Source: CAZXCQ01 sp964639275 (GTDB lineage: Bacteria > Desulfobacterota > DSM-4660 > Desulfatiglandales > Desulfatiglandaceae). From it: a DNA stretch of 14,788 nucleotides. Shown here in pieces: positions 1-7,097 of this stretch. The stretch spans positions 1-14,788 of the forward strand of contig CAZXCQ010000159.1 of assembly GCA_964639275.1 (NCBI GenBank). The letters are read 5' to 3'. A program made the translations under genes and the position numbers. How positions within the stretch are numbered: position 1 is the stretch's first letter; the number at the start of each line of letters is the position of its first letter. The notes under the pieces were generated by a model. That model had not been told where the DNA came from and made no database searches. It was given only the letters and a program-made list of their open reading frames with translations.

Positions 1-1
1 G

Positions 2-835
2 GGTGTCGCGGCCTGGGTTCTCATCGGGCCGCGCCCCCACGGCGGCGCCGGGGGCAGCTATATGATCGCAGCCAGCGCCTGGAAAGATATCCGGGACCTG
101 GGAGAGCAGTATATTGAAAAAGGTGGGTATGCTTACGGAAATGGGGCCTGGGGAGAGATGTCCCATAAGGAGTACGCCGATCGGTTGTGCAGTGTGGATG
201 CCACCTTTCATAAGCTGGCTTCGGACGAATCAGACCCCCTTGACTGCTGCTGTTTCTATGATTTCCAGGGAGGAATGGTCGCGGCCGTAAAGACCGTTTC
301 TGGAAACGATCCAAAGGTCTACTGGGGTGATACGGGCGATCCCGCGCGGCCGCGCACCCATGACATGAAGGACGAGATGGAGAGGGTCGTCCGTACCAAG
401 CTCCTGAATCCCAAATGGATCGAAGGGATGAAACAACATGGATACAAAGGGGCGAGCGATATTGCCAAACGTGTGGGCCGTGTCTATGGATGGGATGCAT
501 CCGCAGAGGTGGTGGCGGACTGGATATTTGACGATATCACCACCACCTTTGTCCTGAACGAGGAAAACCGGGAATTCTTTAAAAAAAACAACCCCTGGGC
601 CTTGGAAGAGATGTCCAGAAGGCTCCTTGAGGCGGCAAGCCGGGGCGTCTGGAATGCAAGGCCCGAGATCCTGAGCCAACTGCAGGAGCACTACCTTGAG
701 GTTGAGGGTTGGATGGAAGAGGACATGGGGGATGTGGGGGGTGATTTTCAGGGCGGACACGTTTACATCATGACAAAAGAGGATGTGAAGGAGTGGTCGG
801 AGAGGAGCCGCTATCTCAAGGAAGACGTTGAATGA
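2..835 (+). CDS. cobN: Cobaltochelatase subunit CobN, C-terminal part (5' end outside window)
   Basis: The frame is open from position 2 and ends at TGA 833-835, giving about 277 residues. These match the C-terminal end of the CobN/BchH family, the large porphyrin- or corrin-binding subunit that inserts cobalt into the corrin ring of vitamin B12 with ATP-driven partner subunits in the cytoplasm. Recognisable family blocks are GGYAYG, a DPLDCCCFYDFQGGM stretch (family: D-LDSDDYYQFHGGM), the LLNPKWIEGMKQHGYKGA block and NPWALEEMSRRLLEA followed by RGVWN near the end. The CobN reading rests on the adjacent ChlI/ChlD-like genes; BchH is unlikely as no other chlorophyll gene is seen. The first 20 or so residues (positions 2-61) only loosely resemble the usual PGxYGAG block, so small sequence changes near the window edge are possible. 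The stop overlaps the next start in ATGA. Confidence 0.9.
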   Translation, partial: GVAAWVLIGPRPHGGAGGSYMIAASAWKDIRDLGEQYIEKGGYAYGNGAWGEMSHKEYADRLCSVDATFHKLASDESDPLDCCCFYDFQGGMVAAVKTVSGNDPKVYWGDTGDPARPRTHDMKDEMERVVRTKLLNPKWIEGMKQHGYKGASDIAKRVGRVYGWDASAEVVADWIFDDITTTFVLNEENREFFKKNNPWALEEMSRRLLEAASRGVWNARPEILSQLQEHYLEVEGWMEEDMGDVGGDFQGGHVYIMTKEDVKEWSERSRYLKEDVE

Positions 836-1809
836 TCCAACTCGTAACAGAGAGCCTGGCCGATACCTGGGGCATTGTTCCCAGGGTATTGATCATCATG
901 TTCGTTTCCCTTTACGCGTCGCAGGTCTTGATCGGGTTCGGGCTTTTCAGGAGGCTGGGATTCATTGGAAGGCCTCTGGTCAGGGTGGCACATCTCCCTA
1001 TGGAAGCGGGTGTCACCTTTATCGCCTCTTTTGGGTCGGTCTTAGCCGGGAATAGCATGATCGCCGCACTCTATCATAAGAAACACATTGACAAAGTTCA
1101 GACCCTGTTGACCGCCATGCTCAACACAACGCCGGTATACGTAAAGGAAACCTTCACCTACCAGATTCCGGTCATGATCCCCTTGTTGGGCATGAAGGTG
1201 GGTCTCCTCTATTTTCTGACCTTTGTGGTATCGGGACTCTCCAGGATTGTCTTTGTCATTGTCTGCGGGAGGATGACATTGAAGAGAGAGCCCCCGAAGA
1301 TGGTGGCGAATCGTCTCGACTCCGGCGATGTGGGCGTGAAAGGAAAGCGGGAGCCATTGGGTACGTTGCTGCTGTCGTGCCTCAGCCAGCAGAAGCGGGT
1401 CTTTCTGAGGGTGGCGATTATCTTTGTGTCAACCACCTTCCTCATATTTCTGTTGATCAACAGCGGCGTCGTCAACGGGCTCGTGGCGTATGTGGGCCCC
1501 CTGACCCGCATATTCGGGCTTCCGGCCTCCTGCGCCATTCCGGTCAGCACCTATATGTTCAGCCCGCTGATTGGGGCTGCTTCCATAGGGGCCATGCTCA
1601 AGGATGGGGGGTTGACCGATCTCCAGGGGATTGTTGCCTGTGTCCTGGGAAGCCTGTTGATGCTCCCCATATTCGCCCTCAGGTATTCCTTTGCCAAATA
1701 CATCTCCATCTTTGGCCTTTCCCTGGGGTGCACCATCCTGGCGGTCTCCACCCTCTTGGGGATGGTTACCCGCGGGGGCCTTCTTCTGCTGTTTATGGGT
1801 ATGGACTGA
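832..1809 (+). CDS. Gate (nucleoside-recognition) domain integral membrane protein, coupled to cobN
   Basis: This is a 325-residue polytopic inner-membrane protein. Hydrophobic segments are visible at about residues 15-40, 55-80, 110-150, 190-240, 245-290 and 295-322. The composition and the Gly/Pro-rich segments such as GPLTRIFGLPASCAIPVSTYMF resemble the Gate or nucleoside-recognition domain family (SpmA/SpmB, FeoB core, concentrative nucleoside transporters). The ATG at 832 overlaps the cobN stop in ATGA, so it is very probably translated by coupling and belongs to the same transcript. Members of this family are transporters or transporter-like, but no substrate is known for this type. The position between cobN and the chelatase ATPases suggests a role in moving cobalt or a corrinoid precursor; that part is inference. 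No signal peptide is needed, since the N-terminus is itself a membrane segment. Confidence 0.75.
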   Translation: MIQLVTESLADTWGIVPRVLIIMFVSLYASQVLIGFGLFRRLGFIGRPLVRVAHLPMEAGVTFIASFGSVLAGNSMIAALYHKKHIDKVQTLLTAMLNTTPVYVKETFTYQIPVMIPLLGMKVGLLYFLTFVVSGLSRIVFVIVCGRMTLKREPPKMVANRLDSGDVGVKGKREPLGTLLLSCLSQQKRVFLRVAIIFVSTTFLIFLLINSGVVNGLVAYVGPLTRIFGLPASCAIPVSTYMFSPLIGAASIGAMLKDGGLTDLQGIVACVLGSLLMLPIFALRYSFAKYISIFGLSLGCTILAVSTLLGMVTRGGLLLLFMGMD

Positions 1810-1850
1810 GTGGGATTGATAATTGACGATTGATGCATTCGCAAAAAGGG

Positions 1851-1925
1851 AATATCTCGCGCAAAGGCAACTTGTTAATATTAATAGCTATTTGCTTGGC
1901 GTTCTTGGCGTCTTTGCGAGAATAT
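1851..1925. repeat. Imperfect inverted repeat in the intergenic region before the ChlI-like gene
   Basis: The arms ATATCTCGCGCAAAGGC (left, from about 1852) and GTCTTTGCGAGAATAT (right, 1910-1925) are imperfect inverted copies flanking an AT-rich centre with the palindrome TTAATATTAA. The right arm contains GGCGTTCTTGGCGTCTTTGCG, a string type I recall as recurring between genes in many bacterial genomes. It could be a dispersed repeat or a cis-regulatory hairpin. No U-tract follows, so it is not an obvious terminator. Confidence 0.4.
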
Positions 1926-1959
1926 ATACTTTTTCGGGAGCATCAAGATTGAGGAAGCC

Positions 1960-3000
1960 ATGAAAAACAATAGTCTTATCTATCCTTTCTCGGCGATTGT
2001 CGGCCAGGAGAAAATGAAAAATGCCTTAATCTTAAATGCCATCAACCCGAAACTCGGCGGTGTCCTGATTCGAGGAGAAAAGGGCACGGCCAAATCAACG
2101 GCGGTCCGGTCTCTGGCCGCGCTTTTGCCGGATATAGAGGTGGTGGCCGACTGCAAATTCGGATGCGATCCCCATAAAAAGGCTACCATGTGCCAGGAGT
2201 GTATCGATCGTCTCAAAATGGGGGAGGATCTCCCTGTGAAAAGGAGAAAAACAGGGGTGATTGAACTCCCTGTGGGATCAACGGAAGACCGGGTTGTGGG
2301 CACACTCGACATAGAACATGCGATAAAGAAGGGGGAGAAGCGCTTTGAGCGGGGCATCCTGGCACAGGCAAACAGGGGAATCCTCTACGTGGACGAGGTA
2401 AACCTCCTTGACGACCACATCGTTGATGTACTCCTGGACTCGGCCGCTATGGGTGTTAACACAGTGGAGAGGGAAGGGATCTCATATTCGCATCCTGCCG
2501 GATTTATCCTGATCGGCACCATGAACCCTGAAGAGGGAGAGCTACGCCCCCAACTCCTTGATCGTTTTGGACTGTGTGTCCACATTGAAGGGATAGCGGA
2601 TCTTGACCAAAGGGTTGAGGTTGTCAAGAGAAGGGCCTCTTTCGAGCAAGGCCGGGCAGATTTTCAACAGAACTGGAAGGACGAAGAAGAGGAATTGCGC
2701 AAGGCGATCATCCAGGCAAAAGGGCTCTTGGATCGGGTCACTATCTCTGATGAGATATTGTATCTAATTGCACGTATTGCCATTGATATGCATGTGGACG
2801 GGCACCGCGCAGATATTATTATGGCCAAGGCATCCAGGACCCTGGCCGCATTGAATGGACGAAAAGAGGTCTTGGAAGAGGATGTTCGGGGAGTAGCGGA
2901 TATGGCCCTTCAGCACAGAATGCGAAAGAGGCCATTTCAAAAACATGGTGTACAAGAAGGAAAGATCGAGGCTATTATTGGCCATACACGTCGGGAGTGA
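1960..3000 (+). CDS. ChlI/BchI-like AAA+ ATPase, stand-alone chelatase motor subunit
   Basis: This 346-residue protein belongs to the magnesium-chelatase I-subunit family of AAA+ ATPases, which forms a ring that powers metal insertion by the large CobN/BchH subunit. Walker A is GEKGTAKST at residues 39-47. Walker B is ILYVDE at about 141-146, and a sensor-like GTMNPEEGELRPQLLDRFG block follows. A four-cysteine insert, C-x3-C-x8-C-x2-C at residues 65, 69, 78 and 81, lies after the first helix-strand unit and could bind zinc or an iron-sulfur cluster. It has no ChlD half: the protein ends after the C-terminal AAA+ lid helices. The start is supported by GAGGA at 1951-1955, four bases before the ATG. 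It is a close paralogue of the N-terminal half of the next gene, which starts only 23 bp downstream, so the two are probably cotranscribed and may form mixed rings. Confidence 0.88.
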   Translation: MKNNSLIYPFSAIVGQEKMKNALILNAINPKLGGVLIRGEKGTAKSTAVRSLAALLPDIEVVADCKFGCDPHKKATMCQECIDRLKMGEDLPVKRRKTGVIELPVGSTEDRVVGTLDIEHAIKKGEKRFERGILAQANRGILYVDEVNLLDDHIVDVLLDSAAMGVNTVEREGISYSHPAGFILIGTMNPEEGELRPQLLDRFGLCVHIEGIADLDQRVEVVKRRASFEQGRADFQQNWKDEEEELRKAIIQAKGLLDRVTISDEILYLIARIAIDMHVDGHRADIIMAKASRTLAALNGRKEVLEEDVRGVADMALQHRMRKRPFQKHGVQEGKIEAIIGHTRRE

Positions 3001-3023
3001 CGTCTTATGAGGCTATCAATTAA

Positions 3024-5036
3024 ATGAGCTGGAGCGCCAAAAATATATACCCCTTTTCGGCCATTGTGGGTCAGGAAAAGATGATTCGGGCACTTGTCCT
3101 GAATGCCATTTGCCCCTCCATAGGGGGGGTTCTAATCAGGGGTGAAAAGGGAACGGCCAAATCAACGGCGGTCCGTGCATTAGCGCCCCTTTTGTCGGAG
3201 ATAGAGACGGTTCTTGGATGTCCCTTCAATTGCGACCCCCATGAATATGAGCGTTTATGCCCTGAATGCCGGGGAAAGGTGAAAAGAGGCATCTCTCTCC
3301 CGTCACAAAAGAAGAAAATAGGGCTTATTGATCTCCCGCTGGCCGCCACCGAGGAAATGGTGGTGGGGACCATAGATTTTGAGTATGCTCTTAAAGAAGG
3401 GAAAAGGCGTTTTAGCCCCGGTCTGCTTGCAAAAGCCCACAGGGGGATCTTATACATCGATGAAGTTAACCTGCTCAATGATCATATCGTTGATATGGTG
3501 CTTGATGCTGCCGGGGTGGGGACCAATATTGTTGAGAGGGAGGGCATTTCTTTTGTTCATCCTTCCGAATTCATCCTGATTGGCACCATGAACCCTGAAG
3601 AGGGGGAGCTTCGGCCGCAACTGCTCGATCGGTTCGGGATGTGTATACAGATCGAAGGCCTAAGAGATCTTGATGAAAGAGTCCAACTTATCAAACAGAG
3701 GGAGCGCTTTGACAACAGGAGTGCTGACTTTGTCGCGGAGTATCAAGATAGTCAGGATAAAGTCACACAACAGATTGTGCGTGCAAGAAAACGACTTTGC
3801 CGCGTCAGGATATCGGATGAGATGATTCAACTCTGCTCGAAACTCGCACTGGATGCGTTTACGGCAGGGCACCGGGCAGATATTATTATGAGAAAGACGG
3901 CCATCAGCATTGCATCCTATGAGGGAAGGGGAGAGGTCTCAGAAGGGGATATCCGCGAGGCCGCCGATCTTGTGCTCTTTCACCGGGCAAGGACGCCTCC
4001 CGAGCATCGTCAGCGCAACCACGATAACAAAGATGGATCCCAAGAAGAAACTCATGATGATGGGAGTGAGCGGGAAAAGGAGGACGAAAAACCAGAGGCC
4101 CAAAATCAGCAAGAGACAGATGTGAGAGAGGCTGAATGCGAAGCAGAAGAAAAGGCTAGAGAAAAATCGAAAAAGGATATGCCAGGGCCCCCGATGCTTG
4201 AAGCCGTTTTTCCCGTGGGAAATCCCTTTCAGGTGAAAAGGATTCCCATGGAAAGGGACCGTATATTGCGGAAAGGCTCAGGCCGAAGAAGCCGTACAAG
4301 GACATCCTCAAAGGCCGGCAGGTATATCAGGAGTACAATGGAGAGAAAGACCAATGACTTGGCCCTGGACGCGACCTTGAGGGCCGCTGCTCCTTTTCAG
4401 AAAATGAGAAGAAGAGATGGTTTGGCCATTGCCATTGAAGATGACGACATTCGAGAAAAGTTAAGGGAGAAAAGGATCGGCAATTTTATCGTGTTTGTTG
4501 TCGATGCCAGCGGCTCTATGGGGGCAGGGAAACGAATGATTGCCGCAAAAGGGGCCATCCTGTCTCTCCTCCTTGATGCTTACCAGAAGAGGGATAAGGT
4601 TTCCCTGGTCGCCTTTAAGGGAGACCATGCCGAGGTACTTCTCCCCCCAACAAACAGTCTAGAGCTTGCCCACAAGCTCCTGGAAGAGCTTCCCACAGGG
4701 GGCAAGACCCCACTCTGCCACGGGATCTCTCTCGGCTACCAGATCATTCAAAGACAATTCAGAAAAGATCCCAATATCTATCCCCTGCTTATGATTATCT
4801 CCGATGGGAGGGCCAACGTGACCTGGGCCGGGGAAAACCCTGTCTCAGAGGCCTTTGAAGTCGCGGAGGAGATAAGGGATGATCCAAGGCTTCAGGCCAT
4901 AGTGGTGGATGCAGAGAGAGCCGGTCTGATCTCCTTTGGACTGGCCCGCCAACTATCTCTGCTTATGGGGGCTAGATATCTCAAGATCGAAGATCTCGAG
5001 GCCGATACCTTGATAGGACTTCTGACTGGGAACTGA
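3024..5036 (+). CDS. Fused ChlI-ChlD-type cobaltochelatase ATPase/VWA subunit
   Basis: This 670-residue protein fuses an I-type AAA+ ATPase to a D-type von Willebrand factor A module. Residues 1-330 repeat the architecture of the preceding gene: Walker A GEKGTAKST at 40-48, the C-x3-C-x8-C-x2-C insert at residues 66, 70, 79 and 82, Walker B ILYIDE and GTMNPEEGELRPQLLDRFG. About residues 330-400 form a low-complexity linker rich in Glu, Lys, Asp and Gln, as usual between I and D halves. The VWA domain carries the MIDAS motif DASGS at residues 494-498, a later TPL(C)HG threonine loop and an ISDGRAN block. Proteins of this type are annotated as putative cobaltochelatase in anaerobes where CobN works without classical CobS/CobT. 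The upstream Shine-Dalgarno is weak, so expression may depend on the preceding gene. No terminator is obvious immediately after the stop. Confidence 0.9.
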   Translation: MSWSAKNIYPFSAIVGQEKMIRALVLNAICPSIGGVLIRGEKGTAKSTAVRALAPLLSEIETVLGCPFNCDPHEYERLCPECRGKVKRGISLPSQKKKIGLIDLPLAATEEMVVGTIDFEYALKEGKRRFSPGLLAKAHRGILYIDEVNLLNDHIVDMVLDAAGVGTNIVEREGISFVHPSEFILIGTMNPEEGELRPQLLDRFGMCIQIEGLRDLDERVQLIKQRERFDNRSADFVAEYQDSQDKVTQQIVRARKRLCRVRISDEMIQLCSKLALDAFTAGHRADIIMRKTAISIASYEGRGEVSEGDIREAADLVLFHRARTPPEHRQRNHDNKDGSQEETHDDGSEREKEDEKPEAQNQQETDVREAECEAEEKAREKSKKDMPGPPMLEAVFPVGNPFQVKRIPMERDRILRKGSGRRSRTRTSSKAGRYIRSTMERKTNDLALDATLRAAAPFQKMRRRDGLAIAIEDDDIREKLREKRIGNFIVFVVDASGSMGAGKRMIAAKGAILSLLLDAYQKRDKVSLVAFKGDHAEVLLPPTNSLELAHKLLEELPTGGKTPLCHGISLGYQIIQRQFRKDPNIYPLLMIISDGRANVTWAGENPVSEAFEVAEEIRDDPRLQAIVVDAERAGLISFGLARQLSLLMGARYLKIEDLEADTLIGLLTGN

Positions 5037-5184
5037 TTGCGCATTGAAATGTAGGGCTGCTCCGATAAGATCCCTATCACTGATTACAGACGGTTTCCCC
5101 TCCCAGGGCTATGGGTCTTTTCACCAAAAAAGAGTCTTCCGACTCCCTCAACTTTCATTCTTGTACGGGGAGCAGGATTTTCCC

Positions 5185-5213
5185 TTGACTTTCGGCTTCA
5201 TCTTTTTTAAGAA
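5185..5213 (+). promoter_or_regulatory. Candidate sigma-70-type promoter for the cobalamin riboswitch transcript
   Basis: TTGACT at 5185-5190 is separated by 17 bases from TAAGAA at 5208-5213. The -35 is good (5 of 6) and the -10 weak. The predicted transcript start near 5220 falls exactly at the 5' edge of the riboswitch, which supports the call. The remaining sequence between the upstream stop codon and this site (5037-5184) shows no gene. Confidence 0.5.
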
Positions 5214-5219
5214 ACAAAA

Positions 5220-5382
5220 TTGAGGTGCCCAGTTTAGGGCTTAATAGGGAATCCCGTTAGAATCGGGAGCGGTCCCGCCGCTGTGATCGGGGACGAACCC
5301 TGCGAAATGCCACTGTTCCAGGAATTGGAATGGGAAGGCGCAGATAGTAGGTTGATCCGAGAGTCAGAAGACCTGCCTTGAT
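5220..5382 (+). ncRNA. Cobalamin (B12) riboswitch
   Basis: The core elements of the cobalamin aptamer appear in order. There is a GGGAA start of the junction at about 5247, a GGGAGCGGTCCCGCCGCTGT segment (5267-5286) matching the conserved receptor helix region, and the GCCACTG box at about 5309-5315. The 3' B12 box GAGTCAGAAGACCTGCCT at 5361-5378 is close to the consensus AGYCAGGAGACCTGCC. The 5' GAGGT can pair with ACCT at the 3' end as the P1 stem. This RNA class binds adenosyl- or methylcobalamin and usually represses B12 synthesis or cobalt/corrinoid uptake genes. Here an intrinsic terminator follows about 70 bases later, pointing to transcriptional control of the unrecognised genes downstream. 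Confidence 0.95.
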
Positions 5383-5452
5383 AAATTGCTGTTGCTCTGC
5401 GGCGTTACAGAGTTACGGCGCGACATAGCTAAGGGTCAAGTAAACTGGGTGC

Positions 5453-5488
5453 AGCCCTTCAAGTGAGAACGCTTGAGGGGCTTTTTTT
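5453..5488 (+). terminator. Intrinsic terminator, expression platform of the cobalamin riboswitch
   Basis: AGCCCTTCAAG (5453-5463) pairs with CTTGAGGGGCT (5472-5482) around an 8-base loop, with one G-U pair, and is followed by seven T residues. It lies between the aptamer and the ribosome binding site of the next gene. AAGGG at 5431-5435 is complementary to CCCTT in the left arm, so it could form part of an antiterminator. Confidence 0.88.
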
Positions 5489-5546
5489 GTTTTGGTCCTT
5501 ACTGCGGGTAATGGGGTTGCAAGAAAAGAAAAGGAGGAATCTCATC

Positions 5547-5807
5547 ATGAAGACAGGGATCATTGTGTACATTGTGGGGGAGGAACCCAAAAACTACCCA
5601 TCAGATCCTGAGGCAATGGTAAAGACATTGAAACTCGATGCCGACAGAGTTGAAATCGCCTCATTCAGTTTCGGCCATTTCGATATCCATGACGCATGGT
5701 GGTCTCTTACGGCTAGGGGAATGGGAAGGATCGTATGCGTATTGGCGGAATTCACACCCTATGGTACCTTACAATCAAAAGGTCGTGAGCTTCGGCTGTG
5801 CGGCTGA
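5547..5807 (+). CDS. Cobalamin-riboswitch-controlled 86-residue protein of unknown function
   Basis: I do not recognise this family. The start is fixed by a strong AAGGAGG at 5531-5537 before ATG 5547; an upstream in-frame ATG at 5463 is rejected because it sits inside the terminator hairpin. The 86-residue product is soluble-looking, begins with a beta-strand-like MKTGIIVYIVGEEP, and has a central SFGHFDIHDAWWSLTARGM segment followed by the strand GRIVCVLAEF. It ends in RELRLCG, with a penultimate-region cysteine. The pattern of alternating strands and helices suggests one compact alpha/beta domain. Placement directly behind a B12 riboswitch and its terminator, and next to cobaltochelatase genes, implies a role in cobalt or corrinoid uptake or handling. 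The His-x4-His spacing in GHFDIHD could bind metal; this is inference. Confidence 0.75.
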   Translation: MKTGIIVYIVGEEPKNYPSDPEAMVKTLKLDADRVEIASFSFGHFDIHDAWWSLTARGMGRIVCVLAEFTPYGTLQSKGRELRLCG

Positions 5808-6001
5808 GGCGACCTCAGCACCCTGGAGACGAGCCATGACAACGAAATATGTGTCCCTTCTGAAGACAGGCTTGAGTCTGCCTGAGATGATGGACGTCTC
5901 AGAACCACTCCAAAAACCTTGGGGCTGGGGCCAAACGAGGCCATTCGGCTTAAGGCCTTTATACCTCGCAGCGATACGGGTTAATAACGAAAGGGATAGA
6001 G

Positions 6002-6319
6002 ATGCCAGAGCGGAATCAATATGGTATTGAGGAGGTGTTCATAATCAAGACTGACGCAATCGAGGTAGTTGGAATATTGGTAAGAGAACCAACGGAGGAA
6101 TTCTCATCCAGGGGCACAGTCCTCTTCCGAGACGGACCGTTCTGGGGCTTCCGGTCGCCAGAGGGCGAACGGGCTCAGATAAGAAAAAGACTCATGTCTC
6201 TACTTGAAAACACCGCTACCTTTTATGGAGCAAACATCATCCATCATAGCTTTGAACTGCCTATTCCCTATGAGGAATTATGCAATCTACCCAATGTGAC
6301 ACCGCAGGTGATGCATTGA
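6002..6319 (+). CDS. Hypothetical 105-residue protein
   Basis: I do not recognise a family. The ATG at 6002 follows an AAGGGA at about 5992-5997 at acceptable spacing, and the frame is open to TGA at 6317-6319. The product looks like a mixed alpha/beta soluble protein with no signal peptide or membrane segment. It has a strand-rich N-terminus (VFIIKTDAIEVVGILV), a charged middle with GPFWGFRSPEGERAQIRKRL, and an Ile/His-containing stretch before a Pro-rich C-terminus. It lies 194 bp after the riboswitch-controlled 86-residue gene on the same strand, without a clear terminator between them (5808-6001 holds no convincing gene). It may therefore belong to the same B12-regulated transcript. Coding status is moderately supported only. 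Confidence 0.5.
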   Translation: MPERNQYGIEEVFIIKTDAIEVVGILVREPTEEFSSRGTVLFRDGPFWGFRSPEGERAQIRKRLMSLLENTATFYGANIIHHSFELPIPYEELCNLPNVTPQVMH

Positions 6320-6351
6320 ATCGAGACATGGCAGATAAGACGGCCTACCCA

Positions 6352-6380
6352 TTGACATGCAGGGGAGTTTTTGTTATTTT
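6352..6380 (+). promoter_or_regulatory. Candidate promoter of the thiamine operon
   Basis: A perfect TTGACA at 6352-6357 is separated by 17 bases from TATTTT at 6375-6380. The predicted start near 6387 is about ten bases before the TPP aptamer, as expected for a riboswitch leader. Confidence 0.65.
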
Positions 6381-6396
6381 AATATAGGACAAGACA

Positions 6397-6473
6397 GTTG
6401 CTAGGGGTGGCCCATAGGCCTGAGATTAGACCCTCTGAACCTGATCTGGATAATGCCAGCGTAGGGAATAGCC
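6397..6473 (+). ncRNA. TPP riboswitch (THI element)
   Basis: The sequence contains the hallmark TPP aptamer blocks: GGGGTGGCCC at 6404-6413, CTGAGA at 6420-6425, ACCCTCTGAACCTGATCTGG at 6430-6449 and ATAATGCCAGCGTAGGGAA at 6450-6468. GCTA at 6400-6403 pairs with TAGC at 6469-6472 as the P1 stem. The class senses thiamine pyrophosphate and normally turns off thiamine synthesis genes, in keeping with thi4 and thiC downstream. Confidence 0.97.
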
Positions 6474-6487
6474 AAAAATTAGGTGCA

Positions 6488-6523
6488 AAGAAAGGCCGTT
6501 TCCTGCGAGAAACGGCCTTTCTT
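6488..6523 (+). terminator. Intrinsic terminator of the TPP riboswitch
   Basis: A perfect 15-bp stem is formed by 6488-6502 and 6509-6523 around a six-base loop, with the 3' arm ending CCTTTCTT. It sits 15 bases after the aptamer and about 25 bases before the next start codon, so it fits a transcription-attenuating expression platform. The U-tract is provided mostly by the 3' arm itself and is interrupted, so efficiency may be moderate. Confidence 0.8.
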
Positions 6524-6548
6524 ATTGATGTTATAAAAGGAGAAAAAA

Positions 6549-7097
6549 ATGGAGCTGAATGAAGTCACCATAACAAAGGCCATTATTGACCGCTGTTATG
6601 AAAAGCTTATCGACGCGCTTGAGACCGACGTAGCTATTGTCGGCGGCGGCCCATCAGGATTAGTTGCAGGATACTATTTGGCAAAAGCCGGAAAAAAAGT
6701 TGTTCTTTATGAGCGCAAGTTAAGCCCGGGCGGAGGAATGTGGGGTGGAGGCATGATGTTGAGGTCGTTAACGTGGTTCAAAAAAAGATTCCAGGCTCTC
6801 TTAAACCCGGAGCGGAAAGATTGAAGGAGAAAAGTCAATGTGGTCGGATAAGGCTGAAACACTTACACTTGAAAATACCTCCGAGGCCTTCCCTGGTCTT
6901 TATGTGGCTGGCATGGCTGCCAATACGACATTCGGAGGCCCCATATGGGGCCGATTTTCGGTGGCATGCTGCTTTCAGGCGAGAAGGTCGCAAGAGAACT
7001 GAAAAACCAATTAGAGACAAAACAGGATACAGAGAAAAAGCCTGAATTGGTCTTAAAATTTCCTGCATTTCTAATAGGAAAGGAGAAACCGCTATGA
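6549..7097 (+). pseudogene. thi4: Thi4-type thiazole synthase, broken by internal deletion and frameshifts
   Basis: The start has the ribosome binding site AAAAGGAG before ATG 6549. The first 73 or so residues are a clear Thi4 N-terminus: ELNEVTITKAI, then the FAD/NAD-binding VAIVGGGPSGL (glycines at residues 32-34 and 37) and SPGGGMWGGGMM. At GGMM the sequence jumps to the late GHDVEVV block in another frame (from about 6745), so roughly 120-130 middle residues of the family are missing. A second frame change lies near 6836, before MWSDKAETLTLENT. A third is at the CCCC run 6939-6942, where one C fewer than expected shifts the final HMGPIFGGMLLSGEKVA block. That last frame stays open to TGA 7095-7097, overlapping the thiC start in ATGA. 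The lost part contains the residue that separates sulfide-using from suicidal Thi4 types. As written the gene cannot make a working enzyme. Confidence 0.9.

Noticed and set aside
230..760. Minus-strand ORF opposite cobN
   Set aside because: Shadow frame of the CobN C-terminus with no initiation signal or domain.
5463..5546. Upstream start for the 86-residue gene
   Set aside because: The ATG lies inside the terminator hairpin and lacks a ribosome binding site, while ATG 5547 has AAGGAGG.
5836..6030. 64-codon ORF between the two unknown small genes
   Set aside because: No ribosome binding site, no recognisable features, and it overlaps the better-supported start at 6002.
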